Shown: one piece after another, positions 27,464 to 36,284 of the stretch
Layout of the letters: each line of letters starts with the position of its first letter
How positions within the stretch are numbered: the first letter of the stretch is position 1
NCBI GenBank assembly: GCA_937989585.1
Contig: CALKRW010000064.1
Span: forward strand, 68,269 to 132,268
DNA: 64,000 nucleotides
Direction of reading: 5' to 3'
From: an uncultured Porphyromonadaceae bacterium
GTDB taxonomy: Bacteria; Bacteroidota; Bacteroidia; Bacteroidales; Muribaculaceae
Program-made: the position numbers and the translations under genes
Notes under the pieces: generated by a model
What the model saw: the letters and a program-made list of their open reading frames with translations, nothing else
The model's database searches: none
Told to the model about the DNA's origin: nothing

Positions 27464-28351
27464 ATGTTAAGACGCCTGATAATATCACTGATTATTCTGC
27501 TTGGCACGGTGTATGCCGCACCGGCAGGCGATTTTATCATCGTACTTGATCCCGGACACGGAGGGAAAGATTCGGGTTGCGTAGGACGTAAATCCTGCGA
27601 GAAGAACATCGTTCTCGACATAGCCAGGCGACTTGGCAAACGGCTGGAGACCGAGCGCAAAGACATCAAGGTTGTCTATACCCGCAAGGATGACCGGTTT
27701 ATTTCTCTGCAAAGGCGAGCCGACATCGCGAACGAAGCACATGGCAACCTATTTCTGTCTCTGCACGTCAACTCCGTTCCAAAGGATGCCGCAGGCAGAT
27801 CCAAGACTCGAGGCATCGCAATGTACACTCTCGGTCCCGACAAATCCTCACGTAGTTTCGAGGTCGCAAAACGAGAGAATTCCGTGATGGAACTTGAGCC
27901 CGACTATACCACCCGGTACAAAGGCTTTGATCCGAACTCAGCCGAGTCTTATATAATATTCGAAATGACCTCGAACCTTTACATGCGCCAGAGTATTGAC
28001 TTCGCACGCGCGACACAGACCAGCCTGATACGTTCTACAGGAAGATACGACAAAGGCTGCCATCAGGCTGGTTTCTGGGTCCTATGGTCCCCCAACATGC
28101 CATCGGTTCTTGCCGAACTCGAATTCATCTGCAATCCCACAAGTGAAGATTATCTGAATTCCGAGGCCGGGAAAGAGGCAATAGTCAACGGCCTCTACGA
28201 TTCTGTATGCAAATATGCTTCGACATATATCCGCCAAAACGAAAATACCACTGCAATTAGCAACAGCAATGCATCGCAAATACGGGGAAATAAGACATCT
28301 AGGTCAAAGAAAGACCGGTCAAGGCGCTCAGACAACAAGGCTCGCCGCTGA
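27464..28351 (+). CDS. N-acetylmuramoyl-L-alanine amidase (Amidase_3)
   Basis: Started at ATG 27464, which exposes a signal peptide directly (MLRRLIISLIILLGTVYA); a TTG at 27425 would bury it. The 295-residue protein carries the zinc-ligand motifs VLDPGHGGKDSG (His32), a KNIVLDIARRLG helix, LFLSLHVNS and the catalytic glutamate region LAELEFICNP. It cleaves the bond between muramic acid and the stem peptide in the periplasm during wall turnover or division. A basic Ser/Lys/Arg tail of about 30 residues ends the protein. mlaD follows after 43 bp. Confidence 0.93.
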   Translation: MLRRLIISLIILLGTVYAAPAGDFIIVLDPGHGGKDSGCVGRKSCEKNIVLDIARRLGKRLETERKDIKVVYTRKDDRFISLQRRADIANEAHGNLFLSLHVNSVPKDAAGRSKTRGIAMYTLGPDKSSRSFEVAKRENSVMELEPDYTTRYKGFDPNSAESYIIFEMTSNLYMRQSIDFARATQTSLIRSTGRYDKGCHQAGFWVLWSPNMPSVLAELEFICNPTSEDYLNSEAGKEAIVNGLYDSVCKYASTYIRQNENTTAISNSNASQIRGNKTSRSKKDRSRRSDNKARR

Positions 28352-28394
28352 AAATCCCGTTACATACGCATAAAAACAACAACCAGCATAAACA

Positions 28395-29294
28395 ATGAAA
28401 AAAATCTTTCGCAAAGAAGTGCTCATCGGCGTCAGCATCATAGCCGCTCTCGCCATCCTCATTTTCGGCATTGATTTCCTAAAAGGCGTCAACGTCTTCA
28501 AAGCCACGAACTACTATCTTGTTACATACACCGATGTACAGGGTCTGGCCGTATCGGCACCAGTGACAGTCAACGGCTACAAAGTCGGACAAGTACGCGA
28601 CATCTCCTACATGTATGACAATCCCGGGCATGTTCAGGTCGAGATATCCCTGGACAAGGAACTAAAGATACCTGAAGGCTCCAAGGCAATCCTTGCATCA
28701 GACCTCCTCGGAACAGCAACAATCGCCCTGCAACTTGCCCCCGGCAAAGATTTTTACGAGGTCGGCTCCGAGATTCCTGGGGAAGTCGCCAAGGGAATGA
28801 TGGATAATGTGTCCAACGAACTTATGCCTTCGGTACAGGCAATCTTTCCCAAGGTCGACACACTGCTGACGAATATCAACACACTGGTGGCGGACCCCGC
28901 CATAGCAGCATCCGTCAAGCGTCTCGATGCCATCACCGCAAACCTTGAACTTACGACACGGCAACTCAATGCCGTGATGCGCACACTGCCGCCCATCACC
29001 GCCGATGTAAAGCGAATCACCGGCAATGTCAGCAACGCATCCGGCGACCTTGCCGAGATGACCAACAGACTGAATGCCCTTCCCGTTGACTCGCTGATGG
29101 AAGACATTCAGGCCACGACCGAGAATCTGCGTCAACTGACTCGCCAACTCAACGACCCCAATTCTACATTAGGATTGCTTATGAAAGACCCCGCCTTGTA
29201 TAATAATCTAAATACAACCATACAGAGCCTTGACGCTCTTTTCAAGGATATAAAGGCAAATCCCAAACGCTACATATCAATCAAACTTCTCTAA
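28395..29294 (+). CDS. mlaD: MlaD-like MCE-domain protein
   Basis: A 299-residue protein with one N-terminal membrane anchor (about residues 9-27) and an MCE domain (about 37-115, with VTVNGYKVGQVRDISY and LLGTATIALQLAPG). A long helical region to the C-terminus follows (IFPKVDTLLTNINTL, repeated leucine spacing). MCE proteins form the periplasmic lipid channel of Mla systems. It is the natural partner of the MlaE/MlaF pair 7 kb away, since no MCE gene accompanies that pair. It sits in an operon with the amidase. Confidence 0.88.
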   Translation: MKKIFRKEVLIGVSIIAALAILIFGIDFLKGVNVFKATNYYLVTYTDVQGLAVSAPVTVNGYKVGQVRDISYMYDNPGHVQVEISLDKELKIPEGSKAILASDLLGTATIALQLAPGKDFYEVGSEIPGEVAKGMMDNVSNELMPSVQAIFPKVDTLLTNINTLVADPAIAASVKRLDAITANLELTTRQLNAVMRTLPPITADVKRITGNVSNASGDLAEMTNRLNALPVDSLMEDIQATTENLRQLTRQLNDPNSTLGLLMKDPALYNNLNTTIQSLDALFKDIKANPKRYISIKLL

Positions 29295-29318
29295 AGAGAA
29301 TAAGTGTACAAAATACCG

Positions 29319-29358
29319 ATTCGGCTGTGTCGTAATTAAATTTATGACACAGCCGAAT
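29319..29358 (+). terminator. hairpin terminator after mlaD
   Basis: A 13-bp perfect stem (ATTCGGCTGTGTC at 29319-29331 with 29346-29358), then TACTTTTG. The T-run is short but the stem is strong. Confidence 0.7.
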
Positions 29359-29408
29359 TACTTTTGAGATATCGCCATATTCCAGGATGACTGTGAACGG
29401 ATAATAAA

Positions 29409-29439
29409 AGCCTAACCTAAAGGTGTTCCTTTTTAGGCT
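29409..29439. other. stem-loop in the leader of the small secreted protein
   Basis: AGCCTAA (29409-29415) pairs with TTAGGCT (29433-29439), and an inner AAAGG pairs with CCTTT. No T-run follows, so it is a structured leader or the edge of a small RNA and not a terminator. The rest of 29359-29509 shows nothing else recognisable. Confidence 0.4.
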
Positions 29440-29509
29440 CGGCACACTGACACACATTCACGAACTTCGGGACAGAACAAGTTGTTAGAGAAGAAAACAC
29501 TTCACATAA

Positions 29510-30031
29510 ATGAAAAAAATAATACTTATCATTGCGATGGCCGTTGTCTCCGTAGCAAGCGCATCGGCAATCAGCCTCAAAGAGGCTTTCTCCGCTTTGT
29601 CAAACCTTCCCAATGTTTCAGTAAAGGAGAATCTGGATCTAAAAGATCTGACTAATAACAAATGCCCCATAAAGTTAGACTCAATGAAGATTGTGCATGT
29701 GGCAATCGGGTATGACCTTGACGCAAAAAAAATTTATGAAACAGGCAACGGAGCATACACCATATTCAATCAGATACCCTTACAGTATATGATAAACGGA
29801 GCGAACAACAATAATGTCTGCGCATTTCTCTACTCCAGTCCATACGAAGAACAGCCAGGGTTGAATCATATTCTGATTGCCATTATGAGTGGCGAATGGG
29901 GTACCGTCTGTTTTGTTGACGCAATAGCAGACGATAAAGAACGTGATGCCATACAGGCAGCATCCATAGTGATGAAAGAAAATTATCTGAATATGGCAGT
30001 TCCCGGATATTTCAACATAACTATAAACTGA
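29510..30031 (+). CDS. small secreted protein of unknown function
   Basis: A 173-residue protein with a clear signal peptide (residues 1-20, VASASA before ISLKEAF). The mature part is mixed alpha/beta, with DSMKIVHVAIGYDLDAKKIYETG and a later AIADDKERDAIQAASIVMKE helix. No catalytic motif, lipobox or transmembrane segment is visible. I do not recognise the family. It stands alone between the mlaD terminator and the long AT-rich region upstream of dnaA. Confidence 0.6.
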   Translation: MKKIILIIAMAVVSVASASAISLKEAFSALSNLPNVSVKENLDLKDLTNNKCPIKLDSMKIVHVAIGYDLDAKKIYETGNGAYTIFNQIPLQYMINGANNNNVCAFLYSSPYEEQPGLNHILIAIMSGEWGTVCFVDAIADDKERDAIQAASIVMKENYLNMAVPGYFNITIN

Positions 30032-30581
30032 TGTGATTTCAACTCATAAAGAAATGCTGTGCAACCCTTAAAGTTAAAACGCCATGAATTAAATCCCGTC
30101 AATCATTCGTCGGTTTTTTTGACGCATATGATTGCGGTTTACATGTGAATAATACCATGTTAAATAAATATGCATAAATTATTTGTTTATCAATTTCTAT
30201 TTATAATAATTATAAATAATATTGCTTATTTTAAAACTTTATACTTATGGTTTCATATACCTGATAACCAATAATATTTCATGTATTATTCAGACTCGCA
30301 ATATAATATGTCAATATAATTTTTTATTACTGTAAATCAATGTTATATATCATATTATTTAAATATAATGTTTAGCCTTGTACATAAATCTTTATCAGCC
30401 AAAGTGATATAAGTTTGTTAACATATACAAGGATTTTAACATTTGTTTTTAATATTTTTTTTCACCACCTTTGCATAAGTTTTGTCGGGTCGGCATGGAC
30501 CCGTTTATTTTGCACCTAATGCAAAAGCCTTAAAAAATTCCTTCCCTTTCGGACAGGATTTCACCAAATATCACAAACACG
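30032..30581. other. AT-rich region upstream of dnaA, possible replication-related site
   Basis: About 550 bp without a gene. It is extremely AT-rich between 30150 and 30460. It contains one perfect DnaA-box-type 9-mer (TTATTCACA on the minus strand, 30144-30152), a near match overlapping the promoter (30458-30466), and several TTATCA variants. It may be a dnaA regulatory region or part of oriC. A single good box is too little to call an origin. Confidence 0.4.
30443..30473 (+). promoter_or_regulatory. dnaA promoter
   Basis: TTTG ending at 30445, a 20-bp spacer and CACCTTTG at 30466-30473 (7 of 8 bases of the -7 element), about 110 bp before the dnaA ATG. The near-match DnaA box at 30458-30466 overlaps it, which would suit autoregulation. 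Confidence 0.6.
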
Positions 30582-31958
30582 ATGACGTCCAACCACAAAC
30601 AACTCTGGTCCCAGGCTCTCGACCTTATCCGGCAGGATATTGGCGACGCGCAATTCGACCCTCTGTTCCGCGACATCTCTTCAATGAGTTTCGAGAACGG
30701 CGAATTGCGCCTGCTTGTACCCTCGTCGTTCTTCGTCGAATATATCGAGGGGAAATATCTCGACCAGATGGGACGCGCCATCCATGCTGTGTACGGCAAC
30801 AATGTACAGGTGCATTACCACTACAATGTCATCGGTGGACAGAACGACACCCGTGTTGATGTTCCCTCGGCCTCTCGTCCCAAGAATTCGCCTAAGGACG
30901 CGGAGAAACCATTCACCTATAAGACACCGGCACAGTTCGATCCCAGGCTTTCACCAAAATTCTCTTTTGAGAACTATTGCTGCTCGACTTCGAACAAGGA
31001 CGCCGTAACCATCGCCGAGACTATAGCCGACAATCCTTCAATCAAGACTTTCAATCCTCTTATGGTTTTCGGACCGACAGGCGTTGGCAAGACACACCTT
31101 ATACAGGCCGTTGGCCTGCGCATCAAGGAAAATGCCCCGGCGTCGCGTGTACTATATGTCACGGCCCGCGATTTCGAAAGCCAGTTCACCACCGCGACGG
31201 CGAAAGGCGAGACAAACAAGTTCTTTGCCTATTACCAGTCAATAGAGACACTGATAGTCGACGACATCCAGGACCTAAATAACAAGCCAAAGACCCAGAA
31301 TACGTTTTTCAACATATTCAACCACCTACATCTGAACGGGCGCCAGATCATATTGTCATCAGACCGTGCGCCGGTAGATATGGAAGGGTTCGAGGAACGT
31401 CTCCTTGGCCGTTTCAAGTGGGGCATGTCTGTCGGTCTTGAACGTCCCGACCTAAATCTACGCCGCGAAATACTGCGCCGCAAGGCAACTCAGGAAGGCG
31501 TTCCTCTTCCCGATGAAGTCATTGACTATATCGCACAGAATGTCACTGACAACATACGCGAACTCGAGGGTGTTCTTGTCTCATTCGTGGCCCACGCTAC
31601 CGTTATGTCAAAGCCAATGACCGTTGAACTCGCACGCATGGTGGTCAAGAATGCAGTCAAGGTGCGTAAACGTACCGTCAATTTTGAACTCATCGCGGGC
31701 AAAGTCTCCGAGCATTTCGGACTGGAATCAGACCTCCTTTTCACCAAATCGCGAAAGCGCGAGATTTCCGATGCCCGACAGGTGGTGATGTATCTTGCCA
31801 AGAAACTGGCCAAACTGCCGTCAACGGCAATAGGGAGCCGTCTCGGACGCTCACATGCCACAGTGATCTACGCCATACAACACATCGAGGAGCGCATGAG
31901 TCTCGAAGGGGCTTTCCGTGACGAGATCGCATCAATCGAGGCATCAATCCTTAAGTAA
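30582..31958 (+). CDS. dnaA: chromosomal replication initiator DnaA
   Basis: A 458-residue protein with all four DnaA domains: the N-terminal oligomerisation domain (about 1-85), a short linker (about 85-120), and the AAA+ ATPase with Walker A GPTGVGKT at 164-171 and Walker B LIVDDIQDL. The C-terminal DNA-binding domain has the signature GSRLGRSHATVIYAIQHIE (about 420-440). It opens the replication origin and regulates transcription. The next gene, xpt, is convergent and begins 19 bp beyond the stop. Confidence 0.97.
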   Translation: MTSNHKQLWSQALDLIRQDIGDAQFDPLFRDISSMSFENGELRLLVPSSFFVEYIEGKYLDQMGRAIHAVYGNNVQVHYHYNVIGGQNDTRVDVPSASRPKNSPKDAEKPFTYKTPAQFDPRLSPKFSFENYCCSTSNKDAVTIAETIADNPSIKTFNPLMVFGPTGVGKTHLIQAVGLRIKENAPASRVLYVTARDFESQFTTATAKGETNKFFAYYQSIETLIVDDIQDLNNKPKTQNTFFNIFNHLHLNGRQIILSSDRAPVDMEGFEERLLGRFKWGMSVGLERPDLNLRREILRRKATQEGVPLPDEVIDYIAQNVTDNIRELEGVLVSFVAHATVMSKPMTVELARMVVKNAVKVRKRTVNFELIAGKVSEHFGLESDLLFTKSRKREISDARQVVMYLAKKLAKLPSTAIGSRLGRSHATVIYAIQHIEERMSLEGAFRDEIASIEASILK

Positions 31959-31977
31959 AGCGATTAGTCCGACAGTC

Positions 31978-32550
31978 TTATTCAAGGATTATCCGGCAAT
32001 TGTCAAGTGAAGACACCCTGGCAAGAGACTCGACACGGATTCCTTCCCGTTTAAGCCAATCTCCACCTCCCTGAAATACCTTTTCGATAATGAAACCCAT
32101 GCCGACAATCTCGGCTTTTGCCTGACGGCACAAATCAATGACACCTCGAGCTGCATTGCCGTATGCAAGGAAATCATCGATAAAAACCACCCGGTCGTCA
32201 GGTGTTAGAAAATCCGCCGATATACAGACTGTATATTTCCGGTCCTTGGTAAAAGAATGTACTTCGCTCACAAGCATGTTTGACATTGTCTTGGGTTGCT
32301 TTTTCTTTACAAAGACCACCGGGAGATGCATGACATGTCCCATCATAATTGCTGGCGCGATACCGCTTGCTTCAATAGTAAGTATCTTGTTGACACCCGA
32401 ACCTGCGAAGATACGGGCAAATTCCTCGCCGATATTCATCATCAGATCGGGATCCATCTGATGATTTATAAAACTGTCAACCTTAAGTATGCCGCCGTCA
32501 TAGCATTTGCCGTCCTCAAGTATGCGACGACGAAGAAGTTCAAAACTCAT
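31978..32550 (-). CDS. xpt: xanthine phosphoribosyltransferase
   Basis: A 190-residue purine phosphoribosyltransferase. The PRPP-binding loop reads RVVFIDDFLAYGNAARG; other matches to the family include MSFELLRRRILEDGKCYDGG and KILTIEASGIAPAIMMGH. It salvages xanthine to XMP. It follows the nitroreductase gene by 29 bp on the same strand, so they are likely co-transcribed. No purine riboswitch was seen upstream. Confidence 0.93.
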   Translation of the reverse strand: MSFELLRRRILEDGKCYDGGILKVDSFINHQMDPDLMMNIGEEFARIFAGSGVNKILTIEASGIAPAIMMGHVMHLPVVFVKKKQPKTMSNMLVSEVHSFTKDRKYTVCISADFLTPDDRVVFIDDFLAYGNAARGVIDLCRQAKAEIVGMGFIIEKVFQGGGDWLKREGIRVESLARVSSLDNCRIILE

Positions 32551-32579
32551 AATAATCCAACTTTTTTACCGAAAAGATA

Positions 32580-33329
32580 TTAGATCGGGAAGTTCATGGA
32601 AGCAAGAAAGTCTTTAAAAATTTCAGAAAAAGCCTCATTGCTCGAACGTGGGTAACGTACGTCGGCAAAAACCTGCGCAAGGGTTTGTTTGTGGTTCTCC
32701 TCAATAAAAACCTTGTTTGCCGGATTAGTGTCAATTTCGTGATACAGGCCGGAGATGTCCTTGTCACTGTATTGCCTATAAGTCTCATTATGCAATATGG
32801 CCTCAAGCGGGAGCCGTTCGCTCGGCTGAACGGTTTTTTCAGGCCAGCCGAGAGCAACCGTCAGCACAGGCACTACGCGCGAAGGCAGATCGAGAATGCG
32901 GGCAATGTCGGGGGCATTATACGCCGTCGTGCCGAGATAGCAGGTCCCCAGTCCTTGAGTCTCGGCTATCGTACAGAATTGCTGGGCAATTATCGTGGCA
33001 TCGAAAACAGCAGACAACAGTGACTGAAGGTTGTCGAAACCGGGTACTGCATCCGATACCTCGCACCAGCGCACAAAACGATTTGTATCGGCGCAGAATG
33101 TAAGTAAAACCGGAGCACTGACAGCCGCAGGCTGATTGAAATGACAGGCGTCAATCTGTTTTTTCTTTTCAGAGTCGCGGGTGAGAATAACTGAGTACAA
33201 CTGCATGTTTCCTGTCGTAGGAGCATGCATCGCAGCGGCAAGAATATCCTTTATATCCCTGTCGGAAACTTCTTTTTTAGAGAAATTGCGCACAGTGGCA
33301 CGAGTAGAAAAGTATTCTTCAATATTCAT
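32580..33329 (-). CDS. nitroreductase-family oxidoreductase
   Basis: A 249-residue flavoprotein of the NfsA/FRP type. The FMN-contact opening TRATVRNFSKKEVSDRDI, the AMHAPTTGNMQLY block, and the later AETQGLGTCYLGTTAYN and LPSRVVPVLTVALGWPE segments are present. Such enzymes reduce nitroaromatics, quinones or flavins with NAD(P)H; the physiological substrate is not evident. It is the first gene of a pair with xpt. Confidence 0.88.
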   Translation of the reverse strand: MNIEEYFSTRATVRNFSKKEVSDRDIKDILAAAMHAPTTGNMQLYSVILTRDSEKKKQIDACHFNQPAAVSAPVLLTFCADTNRFVRWCEVSDAVPGFDNLQSLLSAVFDATIIAQQFCTIAETQGLGTCYLGTTAYNAPDIARILDLPSRVVPVLTVALGWPEKTVQPSERLPLEAILHNETYRQYSDKDISGLYHEIDTNPANKVFIEENHKQTLAQVFADVRYPRSSNEAFSEIFKDFLASMNFPI

Positions 33330-33351
33330 ATCTGTATGTTATTTTAGACCT

Positions 33352-33359
33352 CAAAGTTA
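33352..33359 (-). promoter_or_regulatory. -7 element of the nitroreductase-xpt pair
   Basis: The minus strand reads TAACTTTG, 22 bp before the ATG at 33329; no -33 TTG at the usual distance. The rest of the 316-bp gap to nrdJ is AT-rich and holds only the nrdJ promoter. Confidence 0.5.
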
Positions 33360-33542
33360 ATGATTTTTATCAAAAAGATTACATTGTCATAGACATATTT
33401 TCTAAGTTTTTGATATATTGAAAATTGCGGTTTTGGAAAACTTTTCAAATCAGCAAAAAACATTATTATACTGATTTAGTGATTATTGAGAATTCTTTTC
33501 GGGAAACTTCTCTACATTTATACATAAATCATGTTTTAAATT

Positions 33543-33573
33543 TTGATAACTCAGATTTTTTTTTGAATCTTTG
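33543..33573 (+). promoter_or_regulatory. promoter of the class II ribonucleotide reductase gene
   Basis: TTG at 33543-33545 (within TTTTG), a 20-bp spacer and AATCTTTG at 33566-33573. A TTG codon at 33571 lies within the -7 element, so translation must start later, at GTG 33646. Confidence 0.65.
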
Positions 33574-33645
33574 CATTCACGCTTTCATAAGCCGGCCAAT
33601 AACCGTGCACCAACCTTAAAAAATCCATTAAAAATCCTCAAAACA

Positions 33646-36189
33646 GTGGAAAATAAGACTTATACCAACGACGAGGCCTACGATGCCTCTCTCGAGTATT
33701 TCGGCGGCGACCAACTAGCCGCTCGCGTCTGGGTATCCAAATATGCCCTAAAGGACTCATACGGTAATATTTATGAACGCACTCCCGACGACATGCACCA
33801 TCGTCTTGCGAGCGAAATATCGCGAATAGAGAACAAATATGCAAACCCCATGAGCGAACAGGAGATTTTCTCACTGTTACAAGGTTTCAGATATATTGTA
33901 CCTCAGGGCAGTCCCATGTCTGGCATAGGAAACAATTTTCAGGTCGGCTCGCTGTCCAACTGTTTTGTCATTGGTCTTGACGGACACCCCGATTCCTACG
34001 GCGGCATTATCCGTATCGACGAAGAACAGGTGCAACTGATGAAGCGTCGTGGCGGTGTCGGCCATGACCTCAGTCACATCCGCCCCAAAGGCACGCCCGT
34101 CAAGAACTCGGCACTGACTTCCACCGGTATAGTCCCCTTCATGGAGCGCTACTCCAATTCTACCCGAGAAGTTGCCCAGGATGGCCGACGCGGAGCGCTC
34201 ATGCTCACCGTATCCATCAAGCACCCCGAGGCCGAGGCCTTCATCGACGCCAAGATGGAGCAGAACAAGGTCACAGGCGCCAACGTTTCTGTGCGCATCG
34301 ATGACGAGTTCATGCGCTGCGCTACTGAAGGAAGCACATACATACAGCAATATCCTCTCGACACCGATAAGCCGAGCGTCACCAAGGAAACCGACGCCAA
34401 GGCCCTGTGGGAGAAAATCACACATAACGCATGGAAATCCGCTGAGCCGGGCGTGCTTTTCTGGGATACAATCACACGTGAATCCGTGCCTGACTGTTAT
34501 GCCGACCTGGGCTTCCGTACAATCTCAACCAATCCTTGCGGCGAAATTCCACTGTGTCCTTACGACTCATGCCGCCTGATTGCCATCAATCTTTTCTCAT
34601 ACGTCAAGAATCCGTTTACACCTCAGGCAGAGTTCGACTTCGAACTTTTCCGCGACCACGTCGGCAAAGCCCAGCGCTTCATGGATGACATCATAGACCT
34701 TGAGATGGAGAAGATTGACAAAATCCTTAACAAGATCGATGGAGATCCCGAGACAGAAGAGGTAAAGAACACAGAGCGACACCTCTGGGAGAAGATCCGG
34801 GCCAAGACCCTAATGGGCCGACGCACAGGTGTGGGAACCACAGCCGAAGGAGACATGATCGCTGCGATGGGCCTGCGTTATGGCACTCCCGAAGCCACCG
34901 ACTTTTCGGTCAAGGTACACCGCACTCTTGCTCTCGCTGCTTATGGTTCGTCCGTAAACATGGCCCGCGAGCGCGGTGCGTTCTCAATCTTCGATGCAGA
35001 ACGCGAGAAAGAAAATCCATTCATACTGCGACTTGCAGCCGAGGACCCCGAACTTTACGAAAACATGAAGAAGTACGGACGGCGCAATATCGCCTGCCTG
35101 ACCATCGCCCCGACAGGTACGGTCTCCATTCTCACCCAGACCACCTCTGGCATTGAGCCGGTCTTCATGCCCGTATACAAGCGTCGCCGCAAAGTCAACC
35201 CTTCGGACGTAGACGCCCGCGTCGACTATGTCGATGAATCGGGAGACTCATTCGAGGAATATGTCGTTTACCATCCCAAGTTCCTTGAGTGGATGAAGAT
35301 TGCAGGCATTCCCGTGCGTGACGACTACTCTCAGGAAGAACTTGACGCCATCGTTGCCAAGTCCCCCTATTACAAGGCTACCGCCAACGACATCGACTGG
35401 CTTGAGAAAGTCAAGATGCAGGGCCGTATCCAGAAATGGGTCGACCACTCGATTTCGGTAACAATCAACCTTCCCGCCAATGTAAGCGAGGAACTTGTCA
35501 ATCAACTTTATATCGAGGCCTGGAAGGCAGGGTGCAAGGGTTGTACTGTATACCGCGACGGCTCACGCTCGGGTGTACTCATAGCCAACGAAAAGAAAAG
35601 CGAGAAGAAAGCCGAAGTCGGTTACATCGCTCCGGAGGCTCACGTGCTTAAACGTCCAATCGAACTTGATGCCGATGTTGTACGTTTCCAGAACAACAAA
35701 GAAAAATGGATTGCCTTTGTCGGCCTTGTGGATGGTAAACCTTATGAAATCTTTACCGGTCTCGCCGATGACGAAGACGGCATCTTCTGTCCTAAATCCG
35801 TAACCAAGGGCAAGATTATCAAAGCCGTTGCCGCCGACGGAACAAAGCGCTATGACTTCCAGTTCATCAACAAGCGCGGATACAAGACAACCATCGAAGG
35901 TCTGTCAGACAAGTTCAATCCCGAGTACTGGAATTATGCGAAACTTATTTCCGGTGTGCTACGCTATGGCATGCCTATCGATCAGGTACTCAAACTCGTC
36001 AGCGGACTTGAACTCGACTCTCAGTCCATCAACACCTGGAAGATGGGTGTTGAGCGAGCCCTCAAGAAATACCTTCCCAACGGCACAAAGGCATCCGGCC
36101 AACGCTGTCCCAACTGTGGCAACGAGACCCTGATCTACCAGGAAGGCTGCCTGATATGCACCTCGTGCGGCACCTCAAAATGCGGATAA
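33646..36189 (+). CDS. nrdJ: adenosylcobalamin-dependent (class II) ribonucleotide reductase
   Basis: An 847-residue protein from GTG 33646 (VENKTYTNDEAYDASLEYFGG). Catalytic-barrel motifs include GSLSNCF, STNPCGEIPL with a conserved Cys, and TIAPTGTVSILT followed by GIEPVF. The C-terminal tail holds paired CxxC elements (CPNCGNET and CTSCGTSKCG) proposed to shuttle reducing equivalents. It converts ribonucleotides to deoxyribonucleotides using a cobalamin radical and no oxygen, suiting an anaerobe. The GTG start is inferred from the promoter position and family alignment. Confidence 0.93.
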   Translation: MENKTYTNDEAYDASLEYFGGDQLAARVWVSKYALKDSYGNIYERTPDDMHHRLASEISRIENKYANPMSEQEIFSLLQGFRYIVPQGSPMSGIGNNFQVGSLSNCFVIGLDGHPDSYGGIIRIDEEQVQLMKRRGGVGHDLSHIRPKGTPVKNSALTSTGIVPFMERYSNSTREVAQDGRRGALMLTVSIKHPEAEAFIDAKMEQNKVTGANVSVRIDDEFMRCATEGSTYIQQYPLDTDKPSVTKETDAKALWEKITHNAWKSAEPGVLFWDTITRESVPDCYADLGFRTISTNPCGEIPLCPYDSCRLIAINLFSYVKNPFTPQAEFDFELFRDHVGKAQRFMDDIIDLEMEKIDKILNKIDGDPETEEVKNTERHLWEKIRAKTLMGRRTGVGTTAEGDMIAAMGLRYGTPEATDFSVKVHRTLALAAYGSSVNMARERGAFSIFDAEREKENPFILRLAAEDPELYENMKKYGRRNIACLTIAPTGTVSILTQTTSGIEPVFMPVYKRRRKVNPSDVDARVDYVDESGDSFEEYVVYHPKFLEWMKIAGIPVRDDYSQEELDAIVAKSPYYKATANDIDWLEKVKMQGRIQKWVDHSISVTINLPANVSEELVNQLYIEAWKAGCKGCTVYRDGSRSGVLIANEKKSEKKAEVGYIAPEAHVLKRPIELDADVVRFQNNKEKWIAFVGLVDGKPYEIFTGLADDEDGIFCPKSVTKGKIIKAVAADGTKRYDFQFINKRGYKTTIEGLSDKFNPEYWNYAKLISGVLRYGMPIDQVLKLVSGLELDSQSINTWKMGVERALKKYLPNGTKASGQRCPNCGNETLIYQEGCLICTSCGTSKCG

Positions 36190-36224
36190 ACGACACCGAC
36201 AGAACTCATCACTCAACCATATAG

Positions 36225-36262
36225 ACAGAAGGCTGCCCGTCAAATCGCGAGCAGCCTTCTGT
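36225..36262. terminator. hairpin between convergent nrdJ and hemW
   Basis: A 12-bp perfect stem (ACAGAAGGCTGC at 36225-36236 with 36251-36262). Flanks are A/T-rich without a long T-run on either strand; it probably terminates in both directions. Confidence 0.65.
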
Positions 36263-36284
36263 TATAAATATACTTTAACCTATC

